Shown here: positions 1 through 8,822 of the stretch, piece after piece | How positions within the stretch are numbered: the first letter of the stretch is position 1 | Layout: every line of letters begins with the position of its first letter | Source of the DNA: CAWGMT01 sp963823675 | GTDB lineage: Bacteria > Planctomycetota > Planctomycetia > Isosphaerales > Isosphaeraceae | Direction: 5' to 3' | NCBI GenBank assembly: GCA_963823675.1 | Contig: CAWGMT010000020.1 | Location: 186,001-250,000, forward strand | Length of the DNA: 64,000 nucleotides | The notes under the pieces: generated by a model | Seen by the model: the letters and a program-made list of their open reading frames with translations, nothing else | Told to the model about the DNA's origin: nothing | Database searches by the model: none | Translations under genes and position numbers: made by a program

Positions 1-1136
1 ACTTGCCGAAGAGCCCGCGCAGGTACTTGAGTAATTCGTACGCGGCTTGCTCGTCGTCCCTGGGAAAAAGAACGCACTCCACGTCGCCATGTGACGCTCG
101 GACTTCGGCGAGCTCCATCGGGCTGTCGTCCACGAAGACCACCGCGTCGCCGCTGATGTTCCATTTCTGGAGGATTCGCGCAACCGCCTGCGATTTCGGG
201 CCCCACCCGGTCTCCACCGGGTAGACGCGCTCCTTGGTGAGGATCAGATCGGCGCGATCAAAGGCCTGACTGACCATCGACGGATCATTCTTGCTCGCGA
301 TGGCGATGAGCACACCGGCATCCGCCAGTGAGTCGAGCAATTGCTGGTACAATCCATGAATCTGGCTGCGATGATCCAGGTCCCACGTCACGCCATCGGG
401 CCCGACCTCTCCTAGAATGCCCCGCCAGAACGGTGTCGTCCAGGTCAGTGATCAAACCTTTCTTCGCCGCCGGCGGCCAGAGCAATGCCGCCAGCAACCC
501 GGCGACGGCCGACGCATGCGCGAGCCGGTAGGGAAAGCCGGACGACAGCTCGGTCCGTACATCCAGACGGTCACGATGCGGGGATAAATCATCGAGGAGC
601 TGAGGATTCACGACCCGGACACCCGGAATGCTCGAAACACGAGCGGTGAACGCGGCCAGGGATTCACGCAGGGCAAGCTCGAACGCTCCAGCCTGCCGCA
701 CCGGCGAATACCCCACGGGTGGGATTGGCAAGGTCGGACCGCAGAGCACCACCGGGGCCGACGCAGCCAGACGCTCGGCCACCTCGGCAAGCCGCATCAA
801 TCGCACTCTTGCCGTCCGGAGGATGTCGCCCAAGCTCTTGATGGTCCAGCCCCCAAGGTGGCGCAAGCCCAGCCGCTGGTCGAGGTCCGGCCATTCCAGA
901 ACCACCGCTGCCGCGTCGGGCGGGGACGGAACGAGCCGCTCCAGGTTGCCCACAAAATCCCCGTAAAGACCGGAGCTGATCAGAGGCCGGCGTTCCACGG
1001 CCAGCAGGCGCAAATGAGCCGCGAGAAAGGTCTCGAGATGAGCGGGCGTAAACCCGCAGACCAGTGCCACATTCCATGGAGCCATGCCTGCACCGCAGGG
1101 GGACTTCAGAATGTTCAGGGCCTCGATGAGTTTCAC
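1..1136 (-). pseudogene. FkbH-like HAD-IIIC protein, frameshifted, cut by window edge
   Basis: Starts at a GTG at 1136 and runs off the left edge. The first 283-codon frame carries an SGNH-like N-terminal half and then the HAD motif I box DLDDT at about residues 231-235. Just after it, near 430-434, the frame shifts. The other frame continues as FWRGILGEVG, then the motif II region IAIASKND and the motif III/IV region FVDDSP, exactly the FkbH order. FkbH-type proteins load or transfer small acyl units in polyketide and glycan modification. It is the last gene of the glycan locus here, 69 bp after the acyltransferase. Removing one base near 432 would restore a single protein, so either a sequencing indel or a real mutation broke it. 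The substrate cannot be read from sequence. Confidence 0.75.
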
Positions 1137-1205
1137 GGGACGCGACTCTTGCCTTCCTACCGATTTGCGACCGGACCGCGAGCGCGAGCGCTCGCGGAAC
1201 GATGA

Positions 1206-1955
1206 TCAGGACTTTGCCGGAATCAGGGTTGCTTCGGGTGCATCCTGAGCGTGCGGATTTCGCAACGAGGCGATCTTCCGGGCGGGATAGCCCGCCACCA
1301 CCGTGTAAGGGGGCACGTCGCTCAAAACGACCGACGCGGCCGAGACGATGCTGCCATCTCCAATCGTGACGCCGGGCGTGATGATGCTTCTCTGCCCGAT
1401 CCATACGTTATCGCCGATCGTGATCGGACGGACGTCCTCCAGGCGCGGTGGGAGGTTCGCCATCCGGTCTGCGGGGTCGGACGGGTGGCCGTTCGACTCG
1501 AACATGCTGACTCCCGCGGCGATCTTGCAATGCTTGCCGATCGTGATGCTCTTGCAGACAACGAAGGAGGCACCGTTCCGGATGACCGTGTGATCTCCAA
1601 TCCGAAGCGTGGGATTGTGCGAAAAACGAGCAGCGAAATTGAAGCTGCACTTCCCGTCGACCTCCACATAGTCCCCGAGAATGAGGTCGCCTTTTCCCTG
1701 GACCCAGTGAATGAAAACGTCGGTACGCACGCCGCGCCCGTATCGCGTGCAATAGGCCTTGAACAACGGCTCGCAGATGAAAACCCGCATCACCCAGTAA
1801 TAAACAGTCCGGGCGGCCAGGAAGGCCCAGAGCATCGGTTTTACGATAACCTTGGGCGCAGGCAGCGTGAACGTGGCAATCCCCCAGTAAAGTCTGCGGG
1901 CGAGCCGGGCAGGCCGATCGCCGGAGGTCGCGAGGTAGTGGTAAAGCTTGGACAC
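1206..1955 (-). CDS. Left-handed beta-helix (hexapeptide-repeat) acyltransferase
   Basis: About 249 residues. The C-terminal half is built of hexapeptide turns (for example ITIGDNVWIG, VTIGDGSIVSAASVV) typical of the WcaF/Maa/NodL acetyltransferase group, which acetylate sugars with acetyl-CoA. The ending PPYTVVAGYPARKI is the usual family C-terminus. I start at the GTG at 1955 because AGAGGA lies 8 bases upstream and the domain begins soon after. An ORF to 2243 exists, but its first 96 codons run through an intergenic repeat. The gene sits among glycosyltransferases, so it probably acetylates the surface glycan. The N-terminal ~60 residues are hydrophobic in places and may contact membrane. 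Confidence 0.85.
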   Translation of the reverse strand: MSKLYHYLATSGDRPARLARRLYWGIATFTLPAPKVIVKPMLWAFLAARTVYYWVMRVFICEPLFKAYCTRYGRGVRTDVFIHWVQGKGDLILGDYVEVDGKCSFNFAARFSHNPTLRIGDHTVIRNGASFVVCKSITIGKHCKIAAGVSMFESNGHPSDPADRMANLPPRLEDVRPITIGDNVWIGQRSIITPGVTIGDGSIVSAASVVLSDVPPYTVVAGYPARKIASLRNPHAQDAPEATLIPAKS

Positions 1956-2000
1956 GGATCGAGTCCTCTGCCAGCGAAAGGGGGCGAAAGCTCGGGGATT

Positions 2001-2131
2001 CCTGAGCAGAATTCCAGGGGGGGGCGTCCCTGCCCGCCTTGGGCGTTTACTTCGCCGGGCACGGAGGCCCGGCCCACTGGGAAAACTGAGCAGCATTTCA
2101 GTGGGGCGGGCGTCCCTGCCCGCCTTGAGTG
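2001..2131. repeat. Pair of REP-like palindromic repeats
   Basis: Two diverged copies, near 2003-2044 and 2087-2129, share TGAGCAG, a purine-rich stretch and then GCGTCCCTGCCCGCCTTG. The second contains the hairpin GGCGGGC-GTCCCT-GCCCGCC. Between them is a GC-rich segment reading CGGGCACGGAGGCCCGG. The pair lies between two minus-strand genes and looks like a planctomycete intergenic repeat, not coding sequence. Confidence 0.65.
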
Positions 2132-2151
2132 TTCTTCTTCTTTCTCCAGAA

Positions 2152-3294
2152 TCAGGCGGTAACCGGTCTTCCCGCGAGGCAAGCCCGATAGATTGCCGTG
2201 ACCCGATCGGCAACGAGGCTGGGTGCGAAGGCTCGCCGGGCATACTCCCGGCCCTGCCGGGCGCTCCGAGCCCGGAGGTCGGAATCGATCAAGAGGCGCC
2301 CGATGGCATCGGCCATCGCATCCACATCACCCCGCGGGACGACCAGGCCCCCAAGGGACTTGCGAGCCCACTCGCTCGAGCCGCCGTCGTCGGTGACGAC
2401 AACGGGCACGCCGCAGATCATGGCTTCCGCCGTGATGTGGCCGCCCGGCTCGGGGTCGACCGACGCCAGCACAAGCAGGTCGGTCTCCTGGAGCCGGCTA
2501 TAAATATCGCGGGTGAAACCACTGAACTCAACCATCGATTCCAGCCCCAATTCGGTGGTCAGTTGCTTGAGCCGGGCCAGGTAGCCTGAGTCGCCGAAGG
2601 GCTCACTCCCACCGACGATCGCGCGAAACGGACGGTCCACGCTCCCGCGAACCTTGCCGATCGCCCGCAGAAAGACCTCCTGGCCCTTCCAGGGCAAGAG
2701 CATGCTGTACATCGAAACCGTGAGCGGATGTCCATTTTCCTGGACCGGCCGGACCGATCGCGGCGGCTCTGGTATCGGATCGTAAATCATGGTGCATTGC
2801 TTTTCCGCCAGTCCCAACCCGGTCAACGTGCGGGCCACCGCTTCCGAGCACGCGATGTGGTGCGCAAAGACCCCGGATTTCACAACCAGCCAGTTCGGCG
2901 AGCCAGGATACTCGTTATCCCGCTGGTGTGACACAACCGGAATGCCGTGCCGCCGTCCCACGAGCCCCGCCGGCAGATTCATCGCGCACGAGTTATTGGC
3001 GTGAATCAACGCGGGCCCGACCTCACGCACGACGGGATCCAGTCGCCGGGCCCACCCTCGCGTCCAGTGGTAGAAACGAGTCATTGTCGGCAATTTGCCT
3101 GATCCGCTGACCGAGTCTTCCAGCGGCTCGACGACCCTGATCTCAAGGTTTGACGGCATCGCGCGGTAGGGCCTCGGATCGTAGGGAATCACCAGGATCG
3201 GCTCGATTTCAGGCCCCAGCCCATCGATCGTGTCGAGCAGCGTGGTCAGCGAGCCGCCAAAGGCTTTGATGAATTCGACGTAAAGAACCCTCAT
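2152..3294 (-). CDS. Glycosyltransferase family 4 (GT-B fold)
   Basis: About 380 residues from the ATG at 3294 (GAGGA lies about 10 bases upstream). The N-terminal Rossmann half begins MRVLYVEFIKAFGGS, with the glycine-rich acceptor loop of GT4 enzymes. The C-terminal half has the donor-binding pattern ending in PGGHITAEAMICGVPVVVTDDGG, equivalent to the family E-x7-E region. It should transfer a sugar from a nucleotide donor to a growing lipid-linked glycan at the inner face of the membrane. It lies 37 bp after the GT2 gene and reads in the same direction. Donor and acceptor sugars are unknown. Confidence 0.88.
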   Translation of the reverse strand: MRVLYVEFIKAFGGSLTTLLDTIDGLGPEIEPILVIPYDPRPYRAMPSNLEIRVVEPLEDSVSGSGKLPTMTRFYHWTRGWARRLDPVVREVGPALIHANNSCAMNLPAGLVGRRHGIPVVSHQRDNEYPGSPNWLVVKSGVFAHHIACSEAVARTLTGLGLAEKQCTMIYDPIPEPPRSVRPVQENGHPLTVSMYSMLLPWKGQEVFLRAIGKVRGSVDRPFRAIVGGSEPFGDSGYLARLKQLTTELGLESMVEFSGFTRDIYSRLQETDLLVLASVDPEPGGHITAEAMICGVPVVVTDDGGSSEWARKSLGGLVVPRGDVDAMADAIGRLLIDSDLRARSARQGREYARRAFAPSLVADRVTAIYRACLAGRPVTA

Positions 3295-3331
3295 GCGTCC
3301 GATGTCCTCGATCGATGTCGACGACGGCAAA

Positions 3332-4276
3332 CTAGGCCGACCGTCCAACTCGCGTCTCGTGAAGAATCTCGGCGATCGATCCCGCGCTGAAGGCAGCGCG
3401 TGCATAGTCCGCCACCCAGTCGGTCCGGAGGAAAAGCTGCTTGCCGTGGGCGAGAACCCACGACTTGACGGCCTGCCGGATCAGCCATCGCGGCACGCCG
3501 GCCCACGTTTTCCCGAGTCGCGGAACGTGCTCCAGCACGTCCTGACGGGTGCACGATCGACCAAATCCGTGGAAGTAATTCCACAGATACTCGCGCGTGA
3601 GCCGCTGCTTGACGACGAAGTGCTTGACGCGGGCCCGCGGTACCCACACGCCCTTCATTCCCCTGGCGATGAGCGCGCCAAAGAGCATGGTTTCCTCGCC
3701 CGACATGCAATCGCCGCCCTTGCGACCCAGGCTGGGATGAAACTGGTTTTCCCGCAAGATCTCGCTGCGAAACGCCATGTTCGCCCCGAAGGGAATTTCG
3801 GTTTCGCAGAGGAAGCGCTCCTCCTGGCCCAGGTCCTTGATCACAAACATGCCCCCGACGTGTTTGATGTTCTCCAGCAGCCAGCGCGGCGGCGAGCATT
3901 CGTACCAGGGATCGATCGTTCCCCCGAAATAACCGGCCTCGGGCCATTTCTCGGCCGCTGCGACGTACGCGCTGAGCCATTCGGGCTCGACCAGGACGTC
4001 GTCGTCGGTCCAGAGTAACAATTCACCGCGGGCGGCCGCGACGGCGCAGTTACGGGCGTTACTCAGGCCTTGCCTTGGCTCGAAAAGGCGCACAAGTGGC
4101 AAGCTATCCTGATTACGTACGATCACTTGATCCGTGTCGTCGGTGCAGTTGTTGTTGACGACCAGCAGTTCCCACTCGACATCCGCCGGAATGCGCAGCT
4201 TGCGCATCTGGGTCAGCGTCTGGTCGAGCAGATTCGCGCGGTTCCAGGTGCAGATCGCGACAGTCACACAGCGCAT
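3332..4276 (-). CDS. Glycosyltransferase family 2
   Basis: About 314 residues. It opens MRCVTVAICTWNRA, then ELLVVNNNCTDDTDQV, the nucleotide-binding part of a GT-A fold, and has a WTDDDV triad for the metal-bound sugar nucleotide near residue 90. I chose the ATG at 4276 because GGGCAGGGA ends 6 bases upstream. The ATG at 4282 abuts that Shine-Dalgarno. The longer ORF to 4507 overlaps the preceding gene and its extra 75 residues look random. Part of the minus-strand glycan operon. Confidence 0.88.
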   Translation of the reverse strand: MRCVTVAICTWNRANLLDQTLTQMRKLRIPADVEWELLVVNNNCTDDTDQVIVRNQDSLPLVRLFEPRQGLSNARNCAVAAARGELLLWTDDDVLVEPEWLSAYVAAAEKWPEAGYFGGTIDPWYECSPPRWLLENIKHVGGMFVIKDLGQEERFLCETEIPFGANMAFRSEILRENQFHPSLGRKGGDCMSGEETMLFGALIARGMKGVWVPRARVKHFVVKQRLTREYLWNYFHGFGRSCTRQDVLEHVPRLGKTWAGVPRWLIRQAVKSWVLAHGKQLFLRTDWVADYARAAFSAGSIAEILHETRVGRSA

Positions 4277-4346
4277 TTTCATTCCCTGCCCAGGCGGGGA
4301 TCGTACATGAAATCCAGTGCCACGGATTACCCTGGCACCAACCGGC

Positions 4347-5510
4347 TCAGAGCCCAATCTTCCGGACGGCTCTCTTGATCTTGGGGCCGAGGCGCCGCAC
4401 GAAAGGCACCTTCTTCGGGGTGTTGATCGCTCGAAACCTCTCCTCGTTCGCGGCGAGCTGGCGGCGAATGACGTCCTGAGCAGCCTCCGCGGGCACGGAA
4501 CCCTCATTCCGTCGTCGATTCAGAACAGAAAGGTTCTCAAGGACCGGCTGGTAGCGTTGCAATTGCTGCTCTTGCCACTGGATAATCTCGGCTGATCGCG
4601 CTGCCGCGTCGAGTCCCAGGATGGTCTCGACGACCGACGCGGGATCGCCGGTGGCTCCCTTGAGCAGGACAGGGACCTCATCAGCGATCCCGTGGCGGCG
4701 CATGTCGGTTTCCCAGTCGATCAGAACGGCCGGAGCGCCGGTGCCGATCGCTCCGAGACACCCATGAACCCGCGCTGCGACCAGGCAGTCAATGTCGAGA
4801 AATGCCGCTTCGTAATCCCGGGATTCGTGGGAGTACCACACGCGGTCGTGACCGAAGATCGAGCTGGCTTCCGACCATTCGTCAACGTAGTTGCAAATGA
4901 CAACCGTCTCGATCTGTCGGGACAGGCGCTGGATGATCTCGATCAGGACGTCGCGGGCTTTCCTGGTGACCGTCTGCCATTGCGTATGCACGGTCTGGTA
5001 AACGACCCCGACCCTGGAAAGCGCCTGTCTTTGCCGGGGGGCTGTCGCGTGAAATACCGAGGGGCAGGGCAAGAGCTCGACGGGAGGGCCGGAGTACTTC
5101 TCCGACAATTCACTCCAGGTCGAGCGGTCCCGGCATGTGATCAGGTCGGTTTGATTCTCCAGTACCGAATCCTCGGTTGGAGTGAAGCCGACCGGAGTGC
5201 CGTGGCCACCGATTCCGATCAGGGCGCACCGTAATCCGCTGTCAGCGATCAGGCGATAAAGCGGGTCGGTCCTCGGGCCGCGCCACTCCGGTGTTCCGGC
5301 GAATATCACGTAGTCCAACGACTGAGGATCGTGCCGCAATTCGTCGTAGGAATTGTCCAGCAGCGTGTTCCCTGGGCGAATCGACGGATGGCGGTTCCAG
5401 GCGATGGAGTTGACGCGAAGTCCCGACCGCTTCAGCAAGTTGAGGATTCCTCGGTGGATGAATTCATCACCGGGGTTCCACTGGCGGGTTGTTGAAAACA
5501 GGATGTTCAT
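4347..5510 (-). CDS. Polysaccharide pyruvyl transferase family protein
   Basis: 387 residues starting MNILFSTTRQWNPGDEF, where NPGDE is the N-terminal loop of the PS_pyruv_trans fold. ARVHGCLGAIGTGAPAV near residue 250 matches the conserved R-x-H-G motif. Enzymes of this family add a ketal-linked pyruvate from phosphoenolpyruvate to exopolysaccharide or wall sugars. It sits 36 bp downstream of the methyltransferase gene. This is one of two such genes in the locus (see 12597-13682), and the two are only distantly alike. Confidence 0.82.
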   Translation of the reverse strand: MNILFSTTRQWNPGDEFIHRGILNLLKRSGLRVNSIAWNRHPSIRPGNTLLDNSYDELRHDPQSLDYVIFAGTPEWRGPRTDPLYRLIADSGLRCALIGIGGHGTPVGFTPTEDSVLENQTDLITCRDRSTWSELSEKYSGPPVELLPCPSVFHATAPRQRQALSRVGVVYQTVHTQWQTVTRKARDVLIEIIQRLSRQIETVVICNYVDEWSEASSIFGHDRVWYSHESRDYEAAFLDIDCLVAARVHGCLGAIGTGAPAVLIDWETDMRRHGIADEVPVLLKGATGDPASVVETILGLDAAARSAEIIQWQEQQLQRYQPVLENLSVLNRRRNEGSVPAEAAQDVIRRQLAANEERFRAINTPKKVPFVRRLGPKIKRAVRKIGL

Positions 5511-5546
5511 GGTCCTGGCCGTTTCAAGAGTCTCTCCAGATCGCGC

Positions 5547-6317
5547 TCACGGCGACTCGTCCTTGACGGCATAAGCCACAAAATTCATCTCTTCGCGCCG
5601 GAAAGCCACCCGGCGGAAGCCGACCTTGTTCAGGTCGGCGATCATTCGCTTCATGGTCCAGCCATATTCATGGCAGTGGAACTGGGGATAACGCTTCCGT
5701 GACTCGTCCGTCTTGGCATCCAGGCCTCGAGGAACCTCCTGGCCTCCGTAGAGCATGATCAGCTTTTCCTCGATCGTCCAGCGATTGCTCGCGATGATGT
5801 ACTCGCAGTCGGGTACGCGTATCTGCGCCCCGCCGCCTGGCTTGAGCACCTGGAAGAACTGACCGAGCAAATCCACCGCGCTCCAGTGATGGACGTGCTC
5901 GACGATGTCGTTCGCAAGCACGTAATCGGCAAACTCCTTGCCGAGCACGGCATCGAGGCGCTCTTGGACCACATTGATGACCCGGTCGACCCTGGGCAGC
6001 GCGTCGCTGCCATCGATGTTGATGAAGCCTTCGCGGTAATCAGTCCCGCAGCCCACGTTGAGCCGGATATGCCCGGGCCCCGCCAGCTTAGTCACGTGAC
6101 CAATCACCGGGTCTTCCAGCGCACTCTCCTGGATTTCGGGAGAGTAGTTCATATCAGGGGCATATTTTTCCAAGCACAGCAGTAGCGTGATGGAGTTCTT
6201 CACCCGGCGTGGGAGGATTTTCAGCATGGTTCGCTTGAACACCGTTGAGGACGCCAATCGGAACAATGACGGGCGACAGTGCTTCAGCACGTCTTGATTG
6301 TCGACTCGCACAGGCAT
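5547..6317 (-). CDS. Class I SAM-dependent methyltransferase
   Basis: About 256 residues from the ATG at 6317. The SAM-binding motif I reads LNVGCGTDYREGFINID, followed by an acidic strand and the post-motif segment DYVLANDIVEHVHHW. LKPGGGAQIRVPD is the usual motif around the fourth strand. The start is uncertain: no strong ribosome site is seen, an ATG at 6227 is possible, and the ORF extends to 6485, overlapping the GT9 gene. The start at 6317 leaves a 20-bp gap to that gene. Likely target: a sugar or lipid-linked glycan, inferred from context. Confidence 0.8.
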   Translation of the reverse strand: MPVRVDNQDVLKHCRPSLFRLASSTVFKRTMLKILPRRVKNSITLLLCLEKYAPDMNYSPEIQESALEDPVIGHVTKLAGPGHIRLNVGCGTDYREGFINIDGSDALPRVDRVINVVQERLDAVLGKEFADYVLANDIVEHVHHWSAVDLLGQFFQVLKPGGGAQIRVPDCEYIIASNRWTIEEKLIMLYGGQEVPRGLDAKTDESRKRYPQFHCHEYGWTMKRMIADLNKVGFRRVAFRREEMNFVAYAVKDESP

Positions 6318-6337
6318 GTGTGCGAAACCGTTCCGGC

Positions 6338-7405
6338 TCAAGATCGACTGGTTCCGACCGTGGCCAGGTGGGAACTGGCCGTCGGTAGCCCTGCGGGCTG
6401 GCTGTGCGAGGGGGAGCAACGTTTCTCGTCCCAGAGCCGTTTCACAGCAGATTCCACGTCGGTCGGCGTAATCATGTGCAGGCATTTCTTATCGAACGGG
6501 CAGGGATCCCGCAACCAGCAGGGGGCGCAAGGAACGGGCGAGTAGAAGTTGATGTTTCCCGGGTAGGCCAGGCAATCGGGATGCACGTACCCCCCGAAGA
6601 TGACGACCGCCGGGATGCCCACCGCGGCGGCAACATGAACCGTGCCGGTGTCGGGCGCGACGTGTAGATCAGCGGCGGCGATTGCGGCCACGAGCTGTGG
6701 AATCGTTGTTCGACCCACAAGGTCCAGGTAGTTCGGCCCGGCGCGCGGACGGCGTTCAAAGTCTCCCGTCCCCGTTTCGATAATCGTACACCACGACAGG
6801 AGGCGGTCGATCAATGTTTCCCAGTGTGCGTCGGGCCAGTCCTTGTTGGCGGTCCAGCGAGCGGCGCGCCGGTTGACGACCACCAGGGGCCGGGGCAGGG
6901 AAGTCCACTCTCGACGGTACCGGTCGACCAGTTCGCCGTCCACGGCGCATGCCGGCCGGATATCGGCCACGTGGAGCCCAAGATGATCGGCCAGGATACG
7001 CACGAGGTGCCGGTGCGGAGGAAGGCTGTGCTCATAGTCCAGCAAGATGGTAGGCCCTTCCGGCCATTCGGCGGACGGGCGGACCGAGTCAAGGAACGGA
7101 AGGCCCGCGACGAGTTCCACGTAGTCGGTGTAGAACGTGATATGGCACGACGGGTTGCGGCGCTTGACCTCCCGCAGCCCGGGGGTGCACATCAGGACGT
7201 CGCCCAGTGCCCTCCACCGGAGGATATGGAGCTCGCGCCGGCGAAACGGTGCGGTCCAGGGCAGGGGGTAGCGCACCAAGCGGGCAAGCCAGCCGCGACG
7301 CGCAGCGAGGCGATTCTGAACGCCCTGGATCCGCCAGGTATATCCGTGCTGCATTCGCCGCCACAGGGGGTGGCCGACATTGCAAACGCGTTCCCAAAGT
7401 CTCAT
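6338..7405 (-). CDS. Glycosyltransferase family 9 (heptosyltransferase-like)
   Basis: 355 residues. The motif RWRALGDVLMCTPGLREVKRR is the GT9 N-terminal signature (ALGD). The C-terminal donor site reads HVAPDTGTVHVAAAVGIPAVVIFG, the family D-[ST]-G-x2-H-[LIV]-A pattern. GT9 enzymes transfer ADP-heptose and related sugars to lipid A core or glycan. The bifunctional HldE two genes upstream could supply that donor. Start ATG at 7405 overlaps the TGA of the preceding gene by four bases (ATGA), so translation is probably coupled. Confidence 0.9.
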   Translation of the reverse strand: MRLWERVCNVGHPLWRRMQHGYTWRIQGVQNRLAARRGWLARLVRYPLPWTAPFRRRELHILRWRALGDVLMCTPGLREVKRRNPSCHITFYTDYVELVAGLPFLDSVRPSAEWPEGPTILLDYEHSLPPHRHLVRILADHLGLHVADIRPACAVDGELVDRYRREWTSLPRPLVVVNRRAARWTANKDWPDAHWETLIDRLLSWCTIIETGTGDFERRPRAGPNYLDLVGRTTIPQLVAAIAAADLHVAPDTGTVHVAAAVGIPAVVIFGGYVHPDCLAYPGNINFYSPVPCAPCWLRDPCPFDKKCLHMITPTDVESAVKRLWDEKRCSPSHSQPAGLPTASSHLATVGTSRS

Positions 7406-8778
7406 TCTGCAATTTCCGCGGCCGGAATTGGGGCTGATGCTGCTGGATCGAACGACTCAACCTTGAGACCCTTCAGGCTCGTGCAGGCCTGACGTCCTGA
7501 CCTGGCATCGTATGTCAAGTTGTGCCAGGGACAGCGTATCTTGCCGTCCACGTATGTCGCATTGACGAGGTCGGCACCTTCGTGGCTGCAAAACCGAGAG
7601 AAAGCCACCATTCCTTCCTCGGTCTTCACGACGCAGCGGCTTCTGCTCAGGGCGCGGATGTCGCCCACTTGCATGTCGTCCCAGCTCGAAGGGCTGGGAT
7701 CAGCGTTGGCGTTGGGCTCACCGTTGGCGCTCGGCTCGCCGTTGTCTCGAGCGCGAACAACCTGGGGCTTCGGCTCCGCGGTTGGCGTGAGGCCGTCGGT
7801 CGGCGCTCTGAACCTGGCAAGAACGATCCTCCCCACCTTTTTGACGGCCCGGACCGGCAGACTGTATTTCCAGAAATCGCTCCAGAGACCTCTCAGACGT
7901 TCAGGGCTCAGGTTGTACCGCACGAAGGCCGTCAACAGGTATGTCGGCCAGGTAGCCAGCCCTTCCAGCTTCGTTCCCAGAAGCGACGAGTCGTACCAGG
8001 GATAGAGAACATGGAATTCCTTGAACTTCGGCTTCACGAGGGTGAACCGGTTTGTCAGCACGTACCTCGTTTCGTCGGTGACGTTGAGCTCCGAGGAGTG
8101 GAGGATCTCGCCGTGAAAGAAGAGCACGTCGCCCGGATCGAGGTCGAAATTGATGCTCCGGCCGAGGTTCTGCGACCTGGGCATCCGGCGAGACCCGTCA
8201 TGGTGCAAATAGCGGCCCCAGTTGTCGGGATAGACGATCAACCCATTGCCGCGCAGGACCCGGCCGATGGCGATCCAGATATTCAGGCTCTCGGTGGCGT
8301 GGTCAAACCAGGTGTCGTGATGGGGCCCCTGGATTTTCAAGAAGCCCTGTCGAATTTCGAAGAGTTTCCGGTTGGCGGCGTACACGTCGTGCGGCACGAA
8401 GAACCGCACCACCGGCGTCCCCATGATGAAAACGCGCCGATCATAATTCAGCAGCCGTTCCGCGAAGACGCGAATCAACGTCGCCGCTTCGAGCTTCATG
8501 CGATCGGCAAGCCCGACGTTCAAGTTGTAAAGCTGCTGGGCATCGAGTATCTGGTGGATCCGCTCGAATCCCTGCTTGCGGAGCGCGTCGATCTGCTCGG
8601 CCGTGGCGTGTCGAGCGGCTTCCGCCAGAGTCAGCTCACGGAGTCGATCGGCGAAGCCGATCTCTTGCAGGGCGCCTCGAATGAGGGCTACCCCCCCTCT
8701 TCTCGCGTGGTCAATCGCGTCTTCCGATCGACCGGGCCGCCCCGCCAGACAGTCGGAATCGAAGAAGATGCTTTCCAT
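7402..8778 (-). CDS. Phytanoyl-CoA dioxygenase-like (PhyH) domain fused to a Rieske [2Fe-2S] domain
   Basis: 458 residues from the ATG at 8778, which has AGGGGAGGG 3-6 bases upstream. Residues ~40-260 are a PhyH-type Fe(II)/2-oxoglutarate oxygenase: H-H-D at 153-155, a distal histidine in EILHSSELN (~227), and an arginine in ETRYVLTNRF for 2-oxoglutarate. A low-complexity linker (NGEPSANGEPNANADP) leads to a Rieske domain with C397-S-H399 and C416-P-W-H419, the intact cluster ligands. 2-Oxoglutarate oxygenases normally need no Rieske partner, so the fusion is odd. In a glycan operon it may hydroxylate or oxidise a sugar or lipid carrier; that is inference. Confidence 0.85.
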   Translation of the reverse strand: MESIFFDSDCLAGRPGRSEDAIDHARRGGVALIRGALQEIGFADRLRELTLAEAARHATAEQIDALRKQGFERIHQILDAQQLYNLNVGLADRMKLEAATLIRVFAERLLNYDRRVFIMGTPVVRFFVPHDVYAANRKLFEIRQGFLKIQGPHHDTWFDHATESLNIWIAIGRVLRGNGLIVYPDNWGRYLHHDGSRRMPRSQNLGRSINFDLDPGDVLFFHGEILHSSELNVTDETRYVLTNRFTLVKPKFKEFHVLYPWYDSSLLGTKLEGLATWPTYLLTAFVRYNLSPERLRGLWSDFWKYSLPVRAVKKVGRIVLARFRAPTDGLTPTAEPKPQVVRARDNGEPSANGEPNANADPSPSSWDDMQVGDIRALSRSRCVVKTEEGMVAFSRFCSHEGADLVNATYVDGKIRCPWHNLTYDARSGRQACTSLKGLKVESFDPAASAPIPAAEIAE

Positions 8779-8822
8779 ACGCCCTCCCCTTTTGAGAACA
8801 CGTCTTACGCGAGAACCATCCA

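Noticed and set aside
1206..2243. 345-residue acyltransferase start
   Set aside because: The first 96 codons translate an intergenic repeat. A GTG at 1955 with AGAGGA upstream fits better.
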